NCBI RefSeq assembly: GCF_900108855.1
Contig: NZ_FNXY01000002.1
Coordinates: forward strand, 734,967 to 798,966
Direction: 5' to 3'
Length of the DNA stretch: 64,000 bases
DNA from: Dyadobacter koreensis
GTDB taxonomy: Bacteria; Bacteroidota; Bacteroidia; Cytophagales; Spirosomataceae
Below are positions 1-7,546 of this stretch, one piece after another. Numbering within the stretch: position 1 is the first letter of the stretch; each line of letters opens with the position of its first letter. The notes under the pieces are model-generated. The model was given only the letters and a program-made list of their open reading frames with translations. It did no database searches and was not told the origin of the DNA. A program made the translations under genes and the position numbers.

Positions 1-658
1 CTAACAAGTCTTTCTGGACAAAAACTTCTCCGGCATCCGGTGCTTCCCGTTTGTCGCCCAAATGCGGTAAGAAAACCTTTTTAGAATAAGGCCATTGCTT
101 GATTTTTTCTTTTCCCCGTTCAATGGAATTTGCAGTTTGAGCTTCGATAGGATATCCTTCAGCGAGCTGCATAGCCGGTGCTAACACCTGTTTCAGGCTC
201 ATTGTACCATATTCAGCCAGCATGGTCATCAAACCGCCCGCTGTTCCGGGCGTAGTTGCGGCAAGAGGTCCAAGATCCGGTGGATACTTCATCCCCTTAT
301 TTTTAAAAAAATCAGCGGTGGCACCCGTCGGCGCAACGCCCATTGCATTTAACGCTATTACCTTTTTTGTTTTCGGATTGTAGATCAACGCTTGTGTTTC
401 GCCACCCCAGCTCAACACATCCCACATTGTGCAGGTAGACGCAAGCATGGCGCAGGAGGCGTCGATAGCATTTCCGCCCTTTGCGAAAATCATGGCTCCG
501 GCTGTTGCTGCCAGTGGTTTTCCTGTGATAGCCATCCAGTGTTTTCCATGAAGCGGTGGTTTCTGCGTTGTTACCGGGAAGTTGTTAAATGCCTGGCTCA
601 TTGATTTATAATGAACGCCGGCAAGTGCCAAAGTGCAGAGCAGAAGTTTTATTTTCAT
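1..658 (-). CDS. ggt: Gamma-glutamyltransferase, N-terminal part (cut by window edge)
   Basis: The gene runs off the left edge, so about 219 N-terminal codons are visible. They begin with a signal peptide (MKIKLLLCTLALAG), followed by the typical start of the gamma-glutamyltransferase large subunit: GKPLAATAGAMIFAKGGNAIDA at about residues 46-67, then a PGTAGGLMTMLAEYG block. The family is periplasmic or secreted, cleaves the gamma-glutamyl bond of glutathione and related peptides, and is matured by autoproteolysis at a Thr further downstream that is not visible here. The start codon is the first Met ahead of the signal peptide. The family call is firm; whether the missing half is intact cannot be seen. 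Confidence 0.85.
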   Translation of the reverse strand, partial: MKIKLLLCTLALAGVHYKSMSQAFNNFPVTTQKPPLHGKHWMAITGKPLAATAGAMIFAKGGNAIDASCAMLASTCTMWDVLSWGGETQALIYNPKTKKVIALNAMGVAPTGATADFFKNKGMKYPPDLGPLAATTPGTAGGLMTMLAEYGTMSLKQVLAPAMQLAEGYPIEAQTANSIERGKEKIKQWPYSKKVFLPHLGDKREAPDAGEVFVQKDLL

Positions 659-1227
659 AATGTTGATAAAATTTAAGAATATTTCGGGAAAATGGTTGAG
701 GCGGAATTATTAAATTACTTTTAGCAAATCTTCGATACTAAAAGTAGGTAAAAAGCAGGAAAAGTAGTCATCCGCGTCGCCTTAAATAACTCTTTTGAAG
801 TCTTTCCCAATAGGAATAAAAAGGCAAAATCACTTAGGTATAAAAACACCTGTATCTAAGTGAAAACACTTGTTTTAAATAAACACGTGTTTATGGTCTG
901 TTTCTGGCCTCCAAAAATTATGACCTTTGTCATGTTAGTCGCTGAAAGAGAGTACGAAACAAGTGACAAGAACAGAATTTTTGTATGGGAGGTACATAAA
1001 GTTTTGTTATCCATAATCACAGGTTTCCAAATCTTGTAAGTCTGATTTTAATGCATTGACCGATTCGTCTGATGTGCACAAGGATATATTGGTCGGCACT
1101 TGAATTTCAGATTTTGGTATCTCTTTAATCGATTAAACTGTGCGGCAATGTTATGAAAAACTTTGCTTGACGGACAGTATCAAAAAATCAATTAAACTAT
1201 TTCTTTAACTTTTAAATCGCTACCACA
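659..1227. other. Intergenic region with inverted-repeat cluster
   Basis: This 569-base gap lies between the divergent ggt gene and the unknown gene at 1228. I see no convincing coding sequence. It holds the repeat array at 831-893 described separately and is otherwise AT-rich. Promoters for both flanking genes should be here, but no clear TAnnTTTG element was found. Confidence 0.6.
831..893. promoter_or_regulatory. Operator-like array: three AAACACnTGT boxes and a hairpin
   Basis: AAACAC-C-TGT (844-853), AAACAC-T-TGT (864-873) and AAACAC-G-TGT (881-890) are spaced 20 and 17 bases apart. The third lies inside a perfect 14-base palindrome, TAAACACGTGTTTA (880-893), and the second inside AAAACA-CT-TGTTTT (863-876). 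CACTTAGGTA (831-840) also pairs with TATCTAAGTG (853-862), with one G-T pair. The regular spacing between divergent genes suggests a multi-site operator. The regulator is unknown. Confidence 0.5.
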
Positions 1228-1572
1228 ATGGACCAAATTGGAAAAGTTTCGTTGCACAACGGAGGAGGATTCGTAGTTAAAATAGAGTTTGAGTATATGG
1301 ATCAGAACGGAAACAGAAAAACGTCAAAAACGGGCAGCGATATCACGCTTGGCCGTACACAAACGGTAGATCCGGGTTCGCTTGGTGTTCCTAGCGGATC
1401 AGTTATCTGGCTGAAAGCAAATGTAGTTGCCGGAAAAGATAATACTGCTAGTCAGGGTTTTATCTATGAATCCGGAAATGGAAGTACTGCTAACTACACA
1501 ATAACCGGAACAACTTTGAGCAACACAATGGGGCTGATCAATGTGACGTCCGATGCGGTAGCGGCAAGCTAA
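1228..1572 (+). CDS. Unrecognised small beta-rich protein
   Basis: This 114-residue protein has no signal peptide, membrane segment or cysteine. It is rich in Gly, Ser, Thr and Asn, with alternating hydrophobic strands: VSLHNGGGFVVKIEFEY near the N-terminus, then ITLGRTQTVDPG, then a GTTLSN end. The order of an NGGG-FVV strand, a [IT]LG-x-[ST]-x-T turn and a terminal GTTL strand resembles stand-alone beta-sandwich domains like the C-terminal domain of cholesterol-dependent cytolysins. That resemblance is by eye only. The gene is followed 132 bases later by another unknown protein on the same strand, which suggests a shared role. No function is assigned. Confidence 0.6.
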   Translation: MDQIGKVSLHNGGGFVVKIEFEYMDQNGNRKTSKTGSDITLGRTQTVDPGSLGVPSGSVIWLKANVVAGKDNTASQGFIYESGNGSTANYTITGTTLSNTMGLINVTSDAVAAS

Positions 1573-1704
1573 TTCCGGATAAGGACTGGAAGAAAAGGAA
1601 CCTGTATCATTTACCTGGGGAGGATGTTGGGATATTAATGTATCACAACTTACATGATACAGGTTTCTATTTATTTATACATAAAACCTAAACTTCCGAA
1701 TTGT

Positions 1705-2334
1705 ATGAGCACATTAACGGTTGAGTTAAAGCTGGATTCGATCGAACTTTCGGGTTCAGATAAGGAAAGATCCATTTATTTTGTGCTTGCTTCCACAAAT
1801 GCAGTAAACCCGCAAAGTCTCGCAGTTTCACATTTGCCGGATTCCGGAAACCTTACGCTCGGAGAAAATCAAACGGAATATGATTTCGCACCAGCAGGTG
1901 ACTCCGAGGGAGGTCTTTTTCTGTTGTCAACACAGTTGCCAGCGAACAATATGTTGAATGTCAGGATTTGGGTAATGGAATCGCATGTTCTTCTGAAAGA
2001 CATCGGGAAAATACTTTCAGGTATTGGCAATTTTGTAGAAACTGATGTTGAAAAAAGCGGTCTTGTCCAGGCAATTGGCGGTGTGAGTCCTGTGGTACTA
2101 ACGGGTATCACGTCGGCGAGTGATGGTTTGTCCAAACTTGGTGATGCACTGGCACAGACAGGGGACAAGCAGATCGGGTTTATTTCCATGGATCAATCTT
2201 TCGAGTCAGTTTCTTTTCCGCTAAATTGTACACAAACGATGATGTCTGGCGGCGGCAAATTAAGCTGGACATGGTTATGCGTTGCAAATGCCCCAACTGT
2301 TCCGGTACAAGCGGCAACGGCATCCAGTATTTAG
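1705..2334 (+). CDS. Unrecognised protein, paired with the preceding gene
   Basis: The protein has 209 residues when started at the Met at 1705; an upstream Met at 1654 would add 17 residues that look like untranslated sequence. There is no signal peptide. The N-terminal half is beta-like (LTVELKLDSIELSG, NLTLGENQTEYDF, NMLNVRIWVMES). The middle is helical and Gly/Ser-rich (residues about 95-155), and a beta-like C-terminus ends in an Ala/Ser tail. I do not recognise the family. Its position just after another beta-rich unknown suggests a two-gene unit. Neither gene has a terminator between them. Confidence 0.6.
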   Translation: MSTLTVELKLDSIELSGSDKERSIYFVLASTNAVNPQSLAVSHLPDSGNLTLGENQTEYDFAPAGDSEGGLFLLSTQLPANNMLNVRIWVMESHVLLKDIGKILSGIGNFVETDVEKSGLVQAIGGVSPVVLTGITSASDGLSKLGDALAQTGDKQIGFISMDQSFESVSFPLNCTQTMMSGGGKLSWTWLCVANAPTVPVQAATASSI

Positions 2335-2474
2335 GTTTGCATTACGTATATAGTATAAGGATAGCCAGCACACGATCGTGATCAATAATTAGTTTGCTTT
2401 GGCCAAAAAATAAATTTTGACCGTTTTTATGAAGAACTTCTAAGGACAATCCTTTCTATCTTTCATTTTTATAA

Positions 2475-2663
2475 GCTAATCTTAAACAGTTGGATACCTC
2501 CGGGATTTATCAGAAGGAGGCTATTAAACTGGATAACAAAAATGCCAGCTTATAGGCTGAGTCAGTCAGTGCGTATTCTTATTTTTATAAAAAAGACAGT
2601 GCGCGAAAATATATGGAAATAAACGATAAGCTGGCTGTTAATGCAATGAAGATCCACGAGTAA
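2475..2663 (+). pseudogene. Decayed TPR-protein tail
   Basis: One frame reads NLKQLDTSGIYQKEAIKLD and, after a TAG at 2553, AYSYFYKKDSARKYMEIND, ending in TAA at 2661. The pattern of an A-I-K-L-D repeat end followed by AYSYFYKKDSA resembles the last tetratricopeptide repeats of Bacteroidota proteins. There is no start codon, and a TAA at 2472 closes the frame upstream. It looks like the remnant of a longer gene whose 5' part is gone. The assignment rests on pattern alone. Confidence 0.4.
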
Positions 2664-2772
2664 AAGAAATAATTATGAAAAATTAAATTTATTAAACAGG
2701 CGGTTATCCGTATTAAACCGGATGCGAGAGTAAATTGTCGTAACTTCCAGCAATAACCAAATAAGGTAAATT

Positions 2773-2982
2773 ATGAAAGTTAAGATCGTTACGAAGGAAG
2801 ATTTGCCGAAGCCTGGTTCCAGCGTCAAATTCAGGATTAAAAATACACACCAATGGCGGCCAGGATATCGTGACGCGGAAGGAAGTGATTTCATTGAAGC
2901 TCCGCGCGGAATTATTTACCGCTATTCATGGAATCAGATTGATGAATATATGCTGGTTGAAATACCTGAAGAAAATTTGTAG
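2773..2982 (+). CDS. Small unknown protein, 69 residues
   Basis: The protein is charged and soluble, beginning MKVKIVTKEDLPKPGSSVKF, with no signal peptide or membrane segment. A compact beta-type fold is plausible from the alternating pattern. A terminator follows directly at 2991-3016, which supports it as a transcribed gene. I do not recognise the family. The next gene (3089) is another small basic beta-type protein, but the terminator separates the two. Confidence 0.5.
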   Translation: MKVKIVTKEDLPKPGSSVKFRIKNTHQWRPGYRDAEGSDFIEAPRGIIYRYSWNQIDEYMLVEIPEENL

Positions 2983-2990
2983 CAGGAAGT

Positions 2991-3016
2991 AAAAGGAGGC
3001 TGATGTCTCCTTTTTT
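2991..3016 (+). terminator. Rho-independent terminator
   Basis: AAAAGGAG (2991-2998) pairs with CTCCTTTT (3007-3014), followed by more T. It starts eight bases after the stop codon at 2982. Confidence 0.7.
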
Positions 3017-3054
3017 GCTGGGTGGTTTCGTAATCTTTTACCCGATTATTTCCT

Positions 3055-3062
3055 TACCTTTG
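3055..3062 (+). promoter_or_regulatory. Possible Bacteroidota -7 element
   Basis: TACCTTTG matches the Bacteroidota primary sigma -7 consensus TAnnTTTG and lies 27 bases before the start at 3089. No clear -33 TTG is present at the expected distance, so this is tentative. Confidence 0.3.
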
Positions 3063-3088
3063 ACGCCCATATATCATAAAATAAAGTT

Positions 3089-3277
3089 ATGCCTGTCCAG
3101 AAGTACAATGACCGTGTTCGTGTAAAAGTTAAAAATAGTGCTGATACCTGGCTTATTCTGGAACACGAAAATATCAAAAAAGGAGCGACTGTAAAGTTTA
3201 CAGGCAAAGTGAAATGCAGAAACGAAAAAACAGGAGAGGTGAAATTTTTCAGTGAAAACAGTTGCGAACTGGCCTGA
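3089..3277 (+). CDS. Small unknown basic protein, 62 residues
   Basis: The sequence starts MPVQKYNDRVRVKVKNSADT and is rich in Lys and Arg with alternating hydrophobics, as in a small beta-barrel or OB-like protein. There is no signal peptide. A possible promoter lies just upstream, and the region after it is non-coding. I do not recognise it, and at this length the coding call itself is moderate. Confidence 0.5.
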   Translation: MPVQKYNDRVRVKVKNSADTWLILEHENIKKGATVKFTGKVKCRNEKTGEVKFFSENSCELA

Positions 3278-3648
3278 TTCGCTCTTTTTCTGATCCGCTC
3301 ACGTTGGTCGTAGAATCCCGTTAACGTATTCTTTAGATTTTTTGACTTGCTTCCAAAAGACTTTTAATAGGGAAATTCTGAAATCCGGACTTTTCTGGGT
3401 TCAGTATTGGCTTTGACTTGACTTTTGTTTACAAAAGTTTCTTCTGTGATTGTTCCATAGCGCATATTGATTTACAGGCATCTGAAAATACAAGTTATCA
3501 CCGGTTATAGAATTCTTCAGCATTTTTGTGTTCTCCATTATCCATCAAAATATTGATTAACAAAAGCTGACGAAAATTTGTTGACAACCGGGCGGGCGAA
3601 AGATTACGCTGCTGGATTTGAAAAAACCCAGAGAAAAGTTTCAAGAGT
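3278..3648. other. Gap with possible gene debris
   Basis: No intact gene is visible. Around 3462-3512 one frame reads HIDLQASENTSYHRL before a stop, which could be the N-terminal half of the LytTR relic that follows (LytTR domains often carry an L-x-A-x-x-N-Y segment here). Several frame breaks separate the two, so this is only a suggestion. Confidence 0.35.
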
Positions 3649-3957
3649 GAATTATTTATCCGCGTTCATAAATTATTTATTGTCTCCATTACCGAAATTA
3701 TAAGAATCTGCGGCAATGAAATTTTTAGTAGTGAAAATCGTATTTCAATCAGCAGAAATTATCGAGATCAAGTTATAAGTCAGGTGATTGCAAACAAGCT
3801 TTGGGATAAAATCAGGTTTTTCTCAGGCGGGTACTATTCGAAGTTTTTACCGTTAAATAAGTTTAGCTTTATTTATCAAACGGTATTTTTTAGAATTGTA
3901 TCATATTTAATCCTCCGCTATCAGTTTAAAACAGTGTGTAAAAATGCCGGCCCTTAA
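3649..3957 (+). pseudogene. LytTR DNA-binding domain relic
   Basis: A frame open to TAA at 3955 begins ELFIRVHKLFIVSITEIIR and continues with NRISISRNYRDQV. FIRVHK-x-FIV and the later I-x-ISR-x-Y are the core of LytTR domains, and the intact LytTR protein at 4384 carries FIRVHKAFII and VSVSRRK at the same places. There is no start codon. A neighbouring frame just upstream reads LDLKKPREKFQE, as expected for the preceding LytTR helix, so at least one frameshift has occurred. The reading after about 3790 no longer resembles the family. Confidence 0.6.
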
Positions 3958-3972
3958 AAAGCCGGCATTTTT
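3940..3972. terminator. Bidirectional terminator
   Basis: AAAAATGCCGGC (3940-3951) and GCCGGCATTTTT (3961-3972) form a perfect 12-base-pair stem with A and T tracts on both sides. It could serve the plus-strand LytTR relic and the minus-strand broken gene at 3984-4225. Confidence 0.8.
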
Positions 3973-3983
3973 AGTTATGGATA

Positions 3984-4225
3984 TCACCGTAAATTATTTA
4001 TATCGGCTTTTTCAATTACCTGACTGATCGCCTTTTTAACAGAAGGTCTATCGTTTGGTAGAAACAGCACTCGTAAATCCCGTAAAGTCTCTTCGGTCTG
4101 ATTAGTTCGTGTAATTGCATCTCTAAATACTCATTCTTTCCCAGTTTCCACAGTTTTCGGTACGCAATGCGGCTAAAACCAATAGGATTGATTTTTTTAA
4201 TTTGTCCTTTGCTCGGAATGAGCAT
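3984..4225 (-). pseudogene. Frameshifted small gene of unknown family
   Basis: From the ATG at 4225 the frame reads MLIPSKGQIKKINPIGFSRI to about GKNE. The better-looking continuation lies in another frame: VFRDAITRTNQTEETLRDLR, then VLFLPNDRPSVKKAISQVIE and a TGA at 3984. A one-base loss near 4136 would join them into a product of about 80 residues. The downstream terminator at 3940-3972 fits a once-expressed gene. The alternative, a 69-residue protein in the first frame ending at 4016, is possible but looks less natural at its C-terminus. Confidence 0.4.
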
Positions 4226-4241
4226 AGAAGAGGTATCACTT

Positions 4242-4273
4242 AAAGAGTCTCGGGCTTCTGAGACTCTTTTTAT
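4242..4273 (+). terminator. Terminator without an intact upstream gene
   Basis: AAAGAGTCTC (4242-4251) pairs with GAGACTCTTT (4260-4269), followed by T-rich sequence on the plus strand. No intact plus-strand gene ends just before it, which suggests that its gene has been lost or that it protects the LytTR promoter from read-through. Confidence 0.65.
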
Positions 4274-4383
4274 TAACGTTGAGTAAAATGTTTAAAGGTT
4301 TCGGAGCTTTCCGGATCCTTTTTTGTTTAATCGGATTTTCGATATCCTTCGTATGTATATAAACAACAACCCAGTGCTTAAAA

Positions 4384-4755
4384 ATGAAAACGTTAGAAAA
4401 TTCACCAGAACTTAAAAGAAAACCTGTGTCCAGGAAAACCGACGTTATCGTCCACGTCAAAGGCGGGAGTATGATCGTTCCGCCCAAAACGATCATGTTA
4501 CTTGAAGGCTTAGGAAATTATACCATAATTCACACTGATTCAGGTCAGCGTTATGTGGTATCAAAGACGCTGAAATTGGTCTCGCAGCATTTAAAAAAGA
4601 ATTTTATCCGCGTACACAAAGCGTTCATTATAAACTCGGATTTTATTATTTCAAGAGTTGACGATGATCGTTTACTAAAACTGGCAGATGGAAAAGAAGT
4701 TTCTGTCAGCCGGAGAAAGATCAAAGAAACTACTTTATTGCTGAACGCCAGATAA
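4384..4755 (+). CDS. Stand-alone LytTR DNA-binding protein
   Basis: This 123-residue protein is a LytTR domain with a short N-terminal extension and no receiver domain. Visible family features are IMLLEGLGNYTIIHTDSG (about residues 38-55), FIRVHKAFIINSDFI (about 75-89) and VSVSRRKIKE near the end. LytTR domains bind direct-repeat promoter sites. Without a receiver, control must come from another partner or from expression level. No membrane segment is present, and no kinase gene is adjacent. A decayed LytTR copy lies 430 bases upstream. Confidence 0.85.
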   Translation: MKTLENSPELKRKPVSRKTDVIVHVKGGSMIVPPKTIMLLEGLGNYTIIHTDSGQRYVVSKTLKLVSQHLKKNFIRVHKAFIINSDFIISRVDDDRLLKLADGKEVSVSRRKIKETTLLLNAR

Positions 4756-4775
4756 TCCTGTTGTCTGCGTTTTTT

Positions 4776-4814
4776 ATCACTGCGCTGGTACACCTGGTGC
4801 AGTGATTGTTTTTT
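4776..4814 (+). terminator. Terminator of the LytTR gene
   Basis: ATCACTGC (4776-4783) pairs with GCAGTGAT (4799-4806), followed by TGTTTTTT. It lies 20 bases after the LytTR stop codon. Confidence 0.75.
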
Positions 4815-5002
4815 ACAGCCGGAAAATGTCAGACATAATAGATAGCAAGAAACTGTCAGCAAACAGGCACAGATTAGGCAGGTTGGCGTTATTAACGCGA
4901 ATTGTCCACCTTTGTCCGTAATCTGTGGTATAAAAACCCTTATTTCCTGGAATAACTTTGCTCCTGTTAATGGTATTGAATCAGGAGAATTTATCAGGAA
5001 AG

Positions 5003-5701
5003 ATGGCAAACGTGTTAAAAAAGGCAATTTATAATTTGGTGGATAAGGCCTTTACATCAGAATGTTATGTTGTAGGAGTGAAGGCTTGGGAACTGTCCGG
5101 TATGTTTGAAATTGTTATCCATATGCCGGAGATCGACATGCGAAAATGGAACAGTATTCAGCGAGTCAAGTGTAAGGTGGCATATGGCGAATACCGCGAT
5201 TACACACCCGCTTGCTGGGATGCTGAAAAACGTATCTGCACTGTTTTTATAGAATCCGAACACGAAGGTTACGGTAGCCGCTGGGCAAAAAATCTTAAAG
5301 TTGGCGATACAATATTTTTGGCTGTTGCCCATGCTGCTCCATTGCCAAACAAGCCGGGGAAAATTCTGTGTTTCGGGGACGGGAGTGCACTCGGGCATTT
5401 TTTAGCACTCAAACAAATGACTGAAAGAGGCAATTTTCCGTTTGAAGCAATCGTATTTCTCAACGAAGAATATATCTTACCACCTCTGTTCCTTTCGGAC
5501 AATCCGGAATTTAGCCTTGTCATGAAATCCCGCGAGGATTGTCTTCGTTCACTAATAAGATATGCGGAGGAGAAGATATTGACTGAATATTCCTCTATTT
5601 ATATTGCAGGATATATTCCGATGGTTTCAGGTTTGAGAAAGTTTTTGAAACGACTTCCCGATCTTGATGCCAAAATCTTTGCACATGGCTTCTGGTCTTA
5701 A
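5003..5701 (+). CDS. Siderophore-interacting protein-type flavoprotein
   Basis: The protein has 232 residues from the Met at 5003, which has AGGAG upstream; an earlier Met at 4958 would add an unlikely leader. It shows the layout of the ViuB/SIP flavin reductases: a beta-barrel FAD domain with YRDYTPACWD (R-x-Y-T-P binds FAD), a G-S-R-WA-x-NLKVGD stretch, then an NAD(P)H-type domain with GDGSALGHFLAL and a C-terminal HGFWS. The family reduces ferric siderophores in the cytosol to release iron. An AraC regulator starts ten bases downstream and is probably co-transcribed. The true substrate is not shown by the sequence. Confidence 0.75.
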   Translation: MANVLKKAIYNLVDKAFTSECYVVGVKAWELSGMFEIVIHMPEIDMRKWNSIQRVKCKVAYGEYRDYTPACWDAEKRICTVFIESEHEGYGSRWAKNLKVGDTIFLAVAHAAPLPNKPGKILCFGDGSALGHFLALKQMTERGNFPFEAIVFLNEEYILPPLFLSDNPEFSLVMKSREDCLRSLIRYAEEKILTEYSSIYIAGYIPMVSGLRKFLKRLPDLDAKIFAHGFWS

Positions 5702-5711
5702 TTTTTTAAAA

Positions 5712-6608
5712 ATGTCTGACAAGAATATTCCGGTTTATCAGTTTGAAGAGTTTTTTGGGAATGAATCGGAGGTGTATCTTTTCCCGTTTGATTCTTCTGA
5801 AGACCTGATTTTAGCTCATTCGAACAAGATTTCGATACCGCATCGTCACGACCATTACTGTTGTTTCTTTTTAGAGGAGGGAACGATTGATTTTAATATA
5901 GACTTCCATCCTGTGCAGGTCAACCAAAATTCGTTGCTGGTTTCCTATCCCGGCCAGGTTCATCAGTTTATTTCGTGCAGGGAATACAAAGGCTGGGCGT
6001 TATCTTTCAGTGCCGGGCTGGTGGATGATAATGCGCGTATGCTTATTGAAAAGTCGTTTGAGAACGTTGCATTACTGACATTGAAAAGTGAAGAAATTGA
6101 CTGGTTTAAAAAGTTATTCGACCTGATCTATACAGTGCTTAATATAGATAACAAGGCTCCTTTCAATGCGCAATTGAGGAGGTCTCTGCTGGATTCTTTC
6201 GTATATCAGGCATGTTATCTTTATCAGTTGCAGCAAGAGGCACGCACAGAAAAACACACTTCCAGAAATGTCGATATTGCTAAAAGATTCTGTACGCTTT
6301 TGCAGAAAAACTTTAAAGTAATGAAAAAGCCTTCGGAATATGCAGAGAAAATGAATTTGTCGGTGAGTTATCTGAATGATACTGTTAAGTCTGTTACAGG
6401 ATTTTCATTGACCTATTTGATTCAGCAGGAGATTTTCGGAGAAGCGCAGCGCCTGCTTTTTTACTCGGAAATGAGTGTTAAGGAAATTTCTTATAACCTG
6501 GGTTTTGAAGATGACAAATATTTTATCCGTTTGTTTGGAAAAACAATCGGGACATCGCCTGCCAGTTTTCGGAAGAACAGGGTCAATAGAAGTTTTTTGA
6601 TCGTTTAA
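5712..6608 (+). CDS. AraC family transcriptional regulator
   Basis: The start at 5712 (MSDKNIPVYQFEEFF) gives 298 residues and places the gene just after the flavoprotein stop. The N-terminal half is an AraC-type cupin (IPHRHDHYCCFFLEEGTIDF, PGQVHQF). The C-terminal 100 residues hold two helix-turn-helix motifs, ending with KEISYNLGFEDDKYFIRLFG and the family closing signature G-x-SPASFRK. Such proteins usually sense a small ligand through the cupin. Co-transcription with a SIP-like flavoprotein suggests iron or redox control, by inference only. Confidence 0.88.
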   Translation: MSDKNIPVYQFEEFFGNESEVYLFPFDSSEDLILAHSNKISIPHRHDHYCCFFLEEGTIDFNIDFHPVQVNQNSLLVSYPGQVHQFISCREYKGWALSFSAGLVDDNARMLIEKSFENVALLTLKSEEIDWFKKLFDLIYTVLNIDNKAPFNAQLRRSLLDSFVYQACYLYQLQQEARTEKHTSRNVDIAKRFCTLLQKNFKVMKKPSEYAEKMNLSVSYLNDTVKSVTGFSLTYLIQQEIFGEAQRLLFYSEMSVKEISYNLGFEDDKYFIRLFGKTIGTSPASFRKNRVNRSFLIV

Positions 6609-6620
6609 ACTTTATTTCGC

Positions 6621-6909
6621 TCATGAATAATGAGACACCATAAACGCTTCGAGGTCAATTTTTCCAGGCTCGCGAAAATCAAAACGTATTTGTTTCAGAT
6701 CAGGATTTGATTCGGTAAAAATTAGAACAGCTTCCTTGATTTTCAGGGCTAATCTGTTTCCCGTTTTTTAGGTATGGCAGCAATGAGTCGACGTATTCCA
6801 ATTTTAAGAGATTGTTTTTTAGGTAAAATTTTCGCCTGCAATCAGTTCACCGGGATCTTTTGTTAGCGCGGAGGTTGACTTGCGATTTCTTATTTGAGTA
6901 AAGTTCATT
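6621..6909 (-). pseudogene. Small gene broken by frameshifts, unknown family
   Basis: Three consecutive segments in different frames look coding: ALTKDPGELIAGENF, then YLKNNLLKLEYVDSLLPYLK, then LALKIKEAVLIFTESNPDLK and IRFDFREPGKIDLEAFMVSH to TGA at 6621. Joined, they would give a protein of about 95 residues. An ATG exists at 6909, but its own frame hits a TGA after 20 codons. Both junctions sit next to the same 12-mer (plus strand GTTTTTTAGGTA at 6763-6774 and 6814-6825). I do not recognise the family. Confidence 0.5.
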
Positions 6910-7075
6910 GGATAACGCTAGCAGTTTTTTACACTATTTTTGAATTTGAGTATTTTTTAAAATATAAAACTCAAATCAGAATTAGGTAGTATTGCAGAAA
7001 ATCAGCTCGTTTAAATACAATTTTATAGCAACATTTCCAGTGATCGGAAAGTGGAAGTGATTTTGATACTTATCA

Positions 7076-7504
7076 ATGGGAAATAAATTATTTAACCTGA
7101 TCTTGTTTTTCTTATTAGCTGTGACATCTTCATCCTGCCTGGAAAAGTTTGGAGCACAGCTTCCTCCGCTTAACACCAGGCGGTTAAAAAAGAAAGTCAG
7201 TCCGCCGGTAGATTTTAACTTGATGGTTTTCTCCTACAAAAAGAAACATGGATTTTGGCCAAAATCTGAAATCGACCTGATGTCATTCGACCGGTTGACT
7301 GTGAACAAAATTTATGATTTCGGTTTTAATAGTTGGTCGCTGGGAAATTTTTCTGAAGATACCCTTTATATTCATTTCATTCATAGGCCTGTTTTTCAAA
7401 ATGCCCATATCGGAGGCGTGCCCATTCCTGGCAGAGAAGTAAAAATCAGAACTTTATATGTTTCTTCTAAGGGTATCATAAAAACAGAACGTTTTAAAGA
7501 CTGA
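7076..7504 (+). CDS. Unknown lipoprotein
   Basis: The 142-residue protein begins with a lipoprotein signal peptide, MGNKLFNLILFFLLAVTSSSC, in which the Cys at residue 21 would be lipidated. The mature part has no motif I recognise: a basic stretch (RRLKKK), a mixed region with SYKKKHGFWPKSEIDLMS and a beta-like end. It is probably anchored in the outer or inner membrane facing the periplasm. The next gene, a Crp/Fnr regulator, starts 42 bases downstream. Confidence 0.65.
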   Translation: MGNKLFNLILFFLLAVTSSSCLEKFGAQLPPLNTRRLKKKVSPPVDFNLMVFSYKKKHGFWPKSEIDLMSFDRLTVNKIYDFGFNSWSLGNFSEDTLYIHFIHRPVFQNAHIGGVPIPGREVKIRTLYVSSKGIIKTERFKD

Positions 7505-7546
7505 CGAATTTCAGCAGTTCTATGAGAAGTTATTAACATTTTATCC

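Noticed and set aside
6763..6825. A AAA AAC heptamers in the broken gene at 6621-6909 as programmed -1 frameshift sites
   Set aside because: From the second site a -1 shift leads to a stop within a few codons, and the needed shift there is +1; the first junction occurs before the A run. The frames do not fit programmed slippage.
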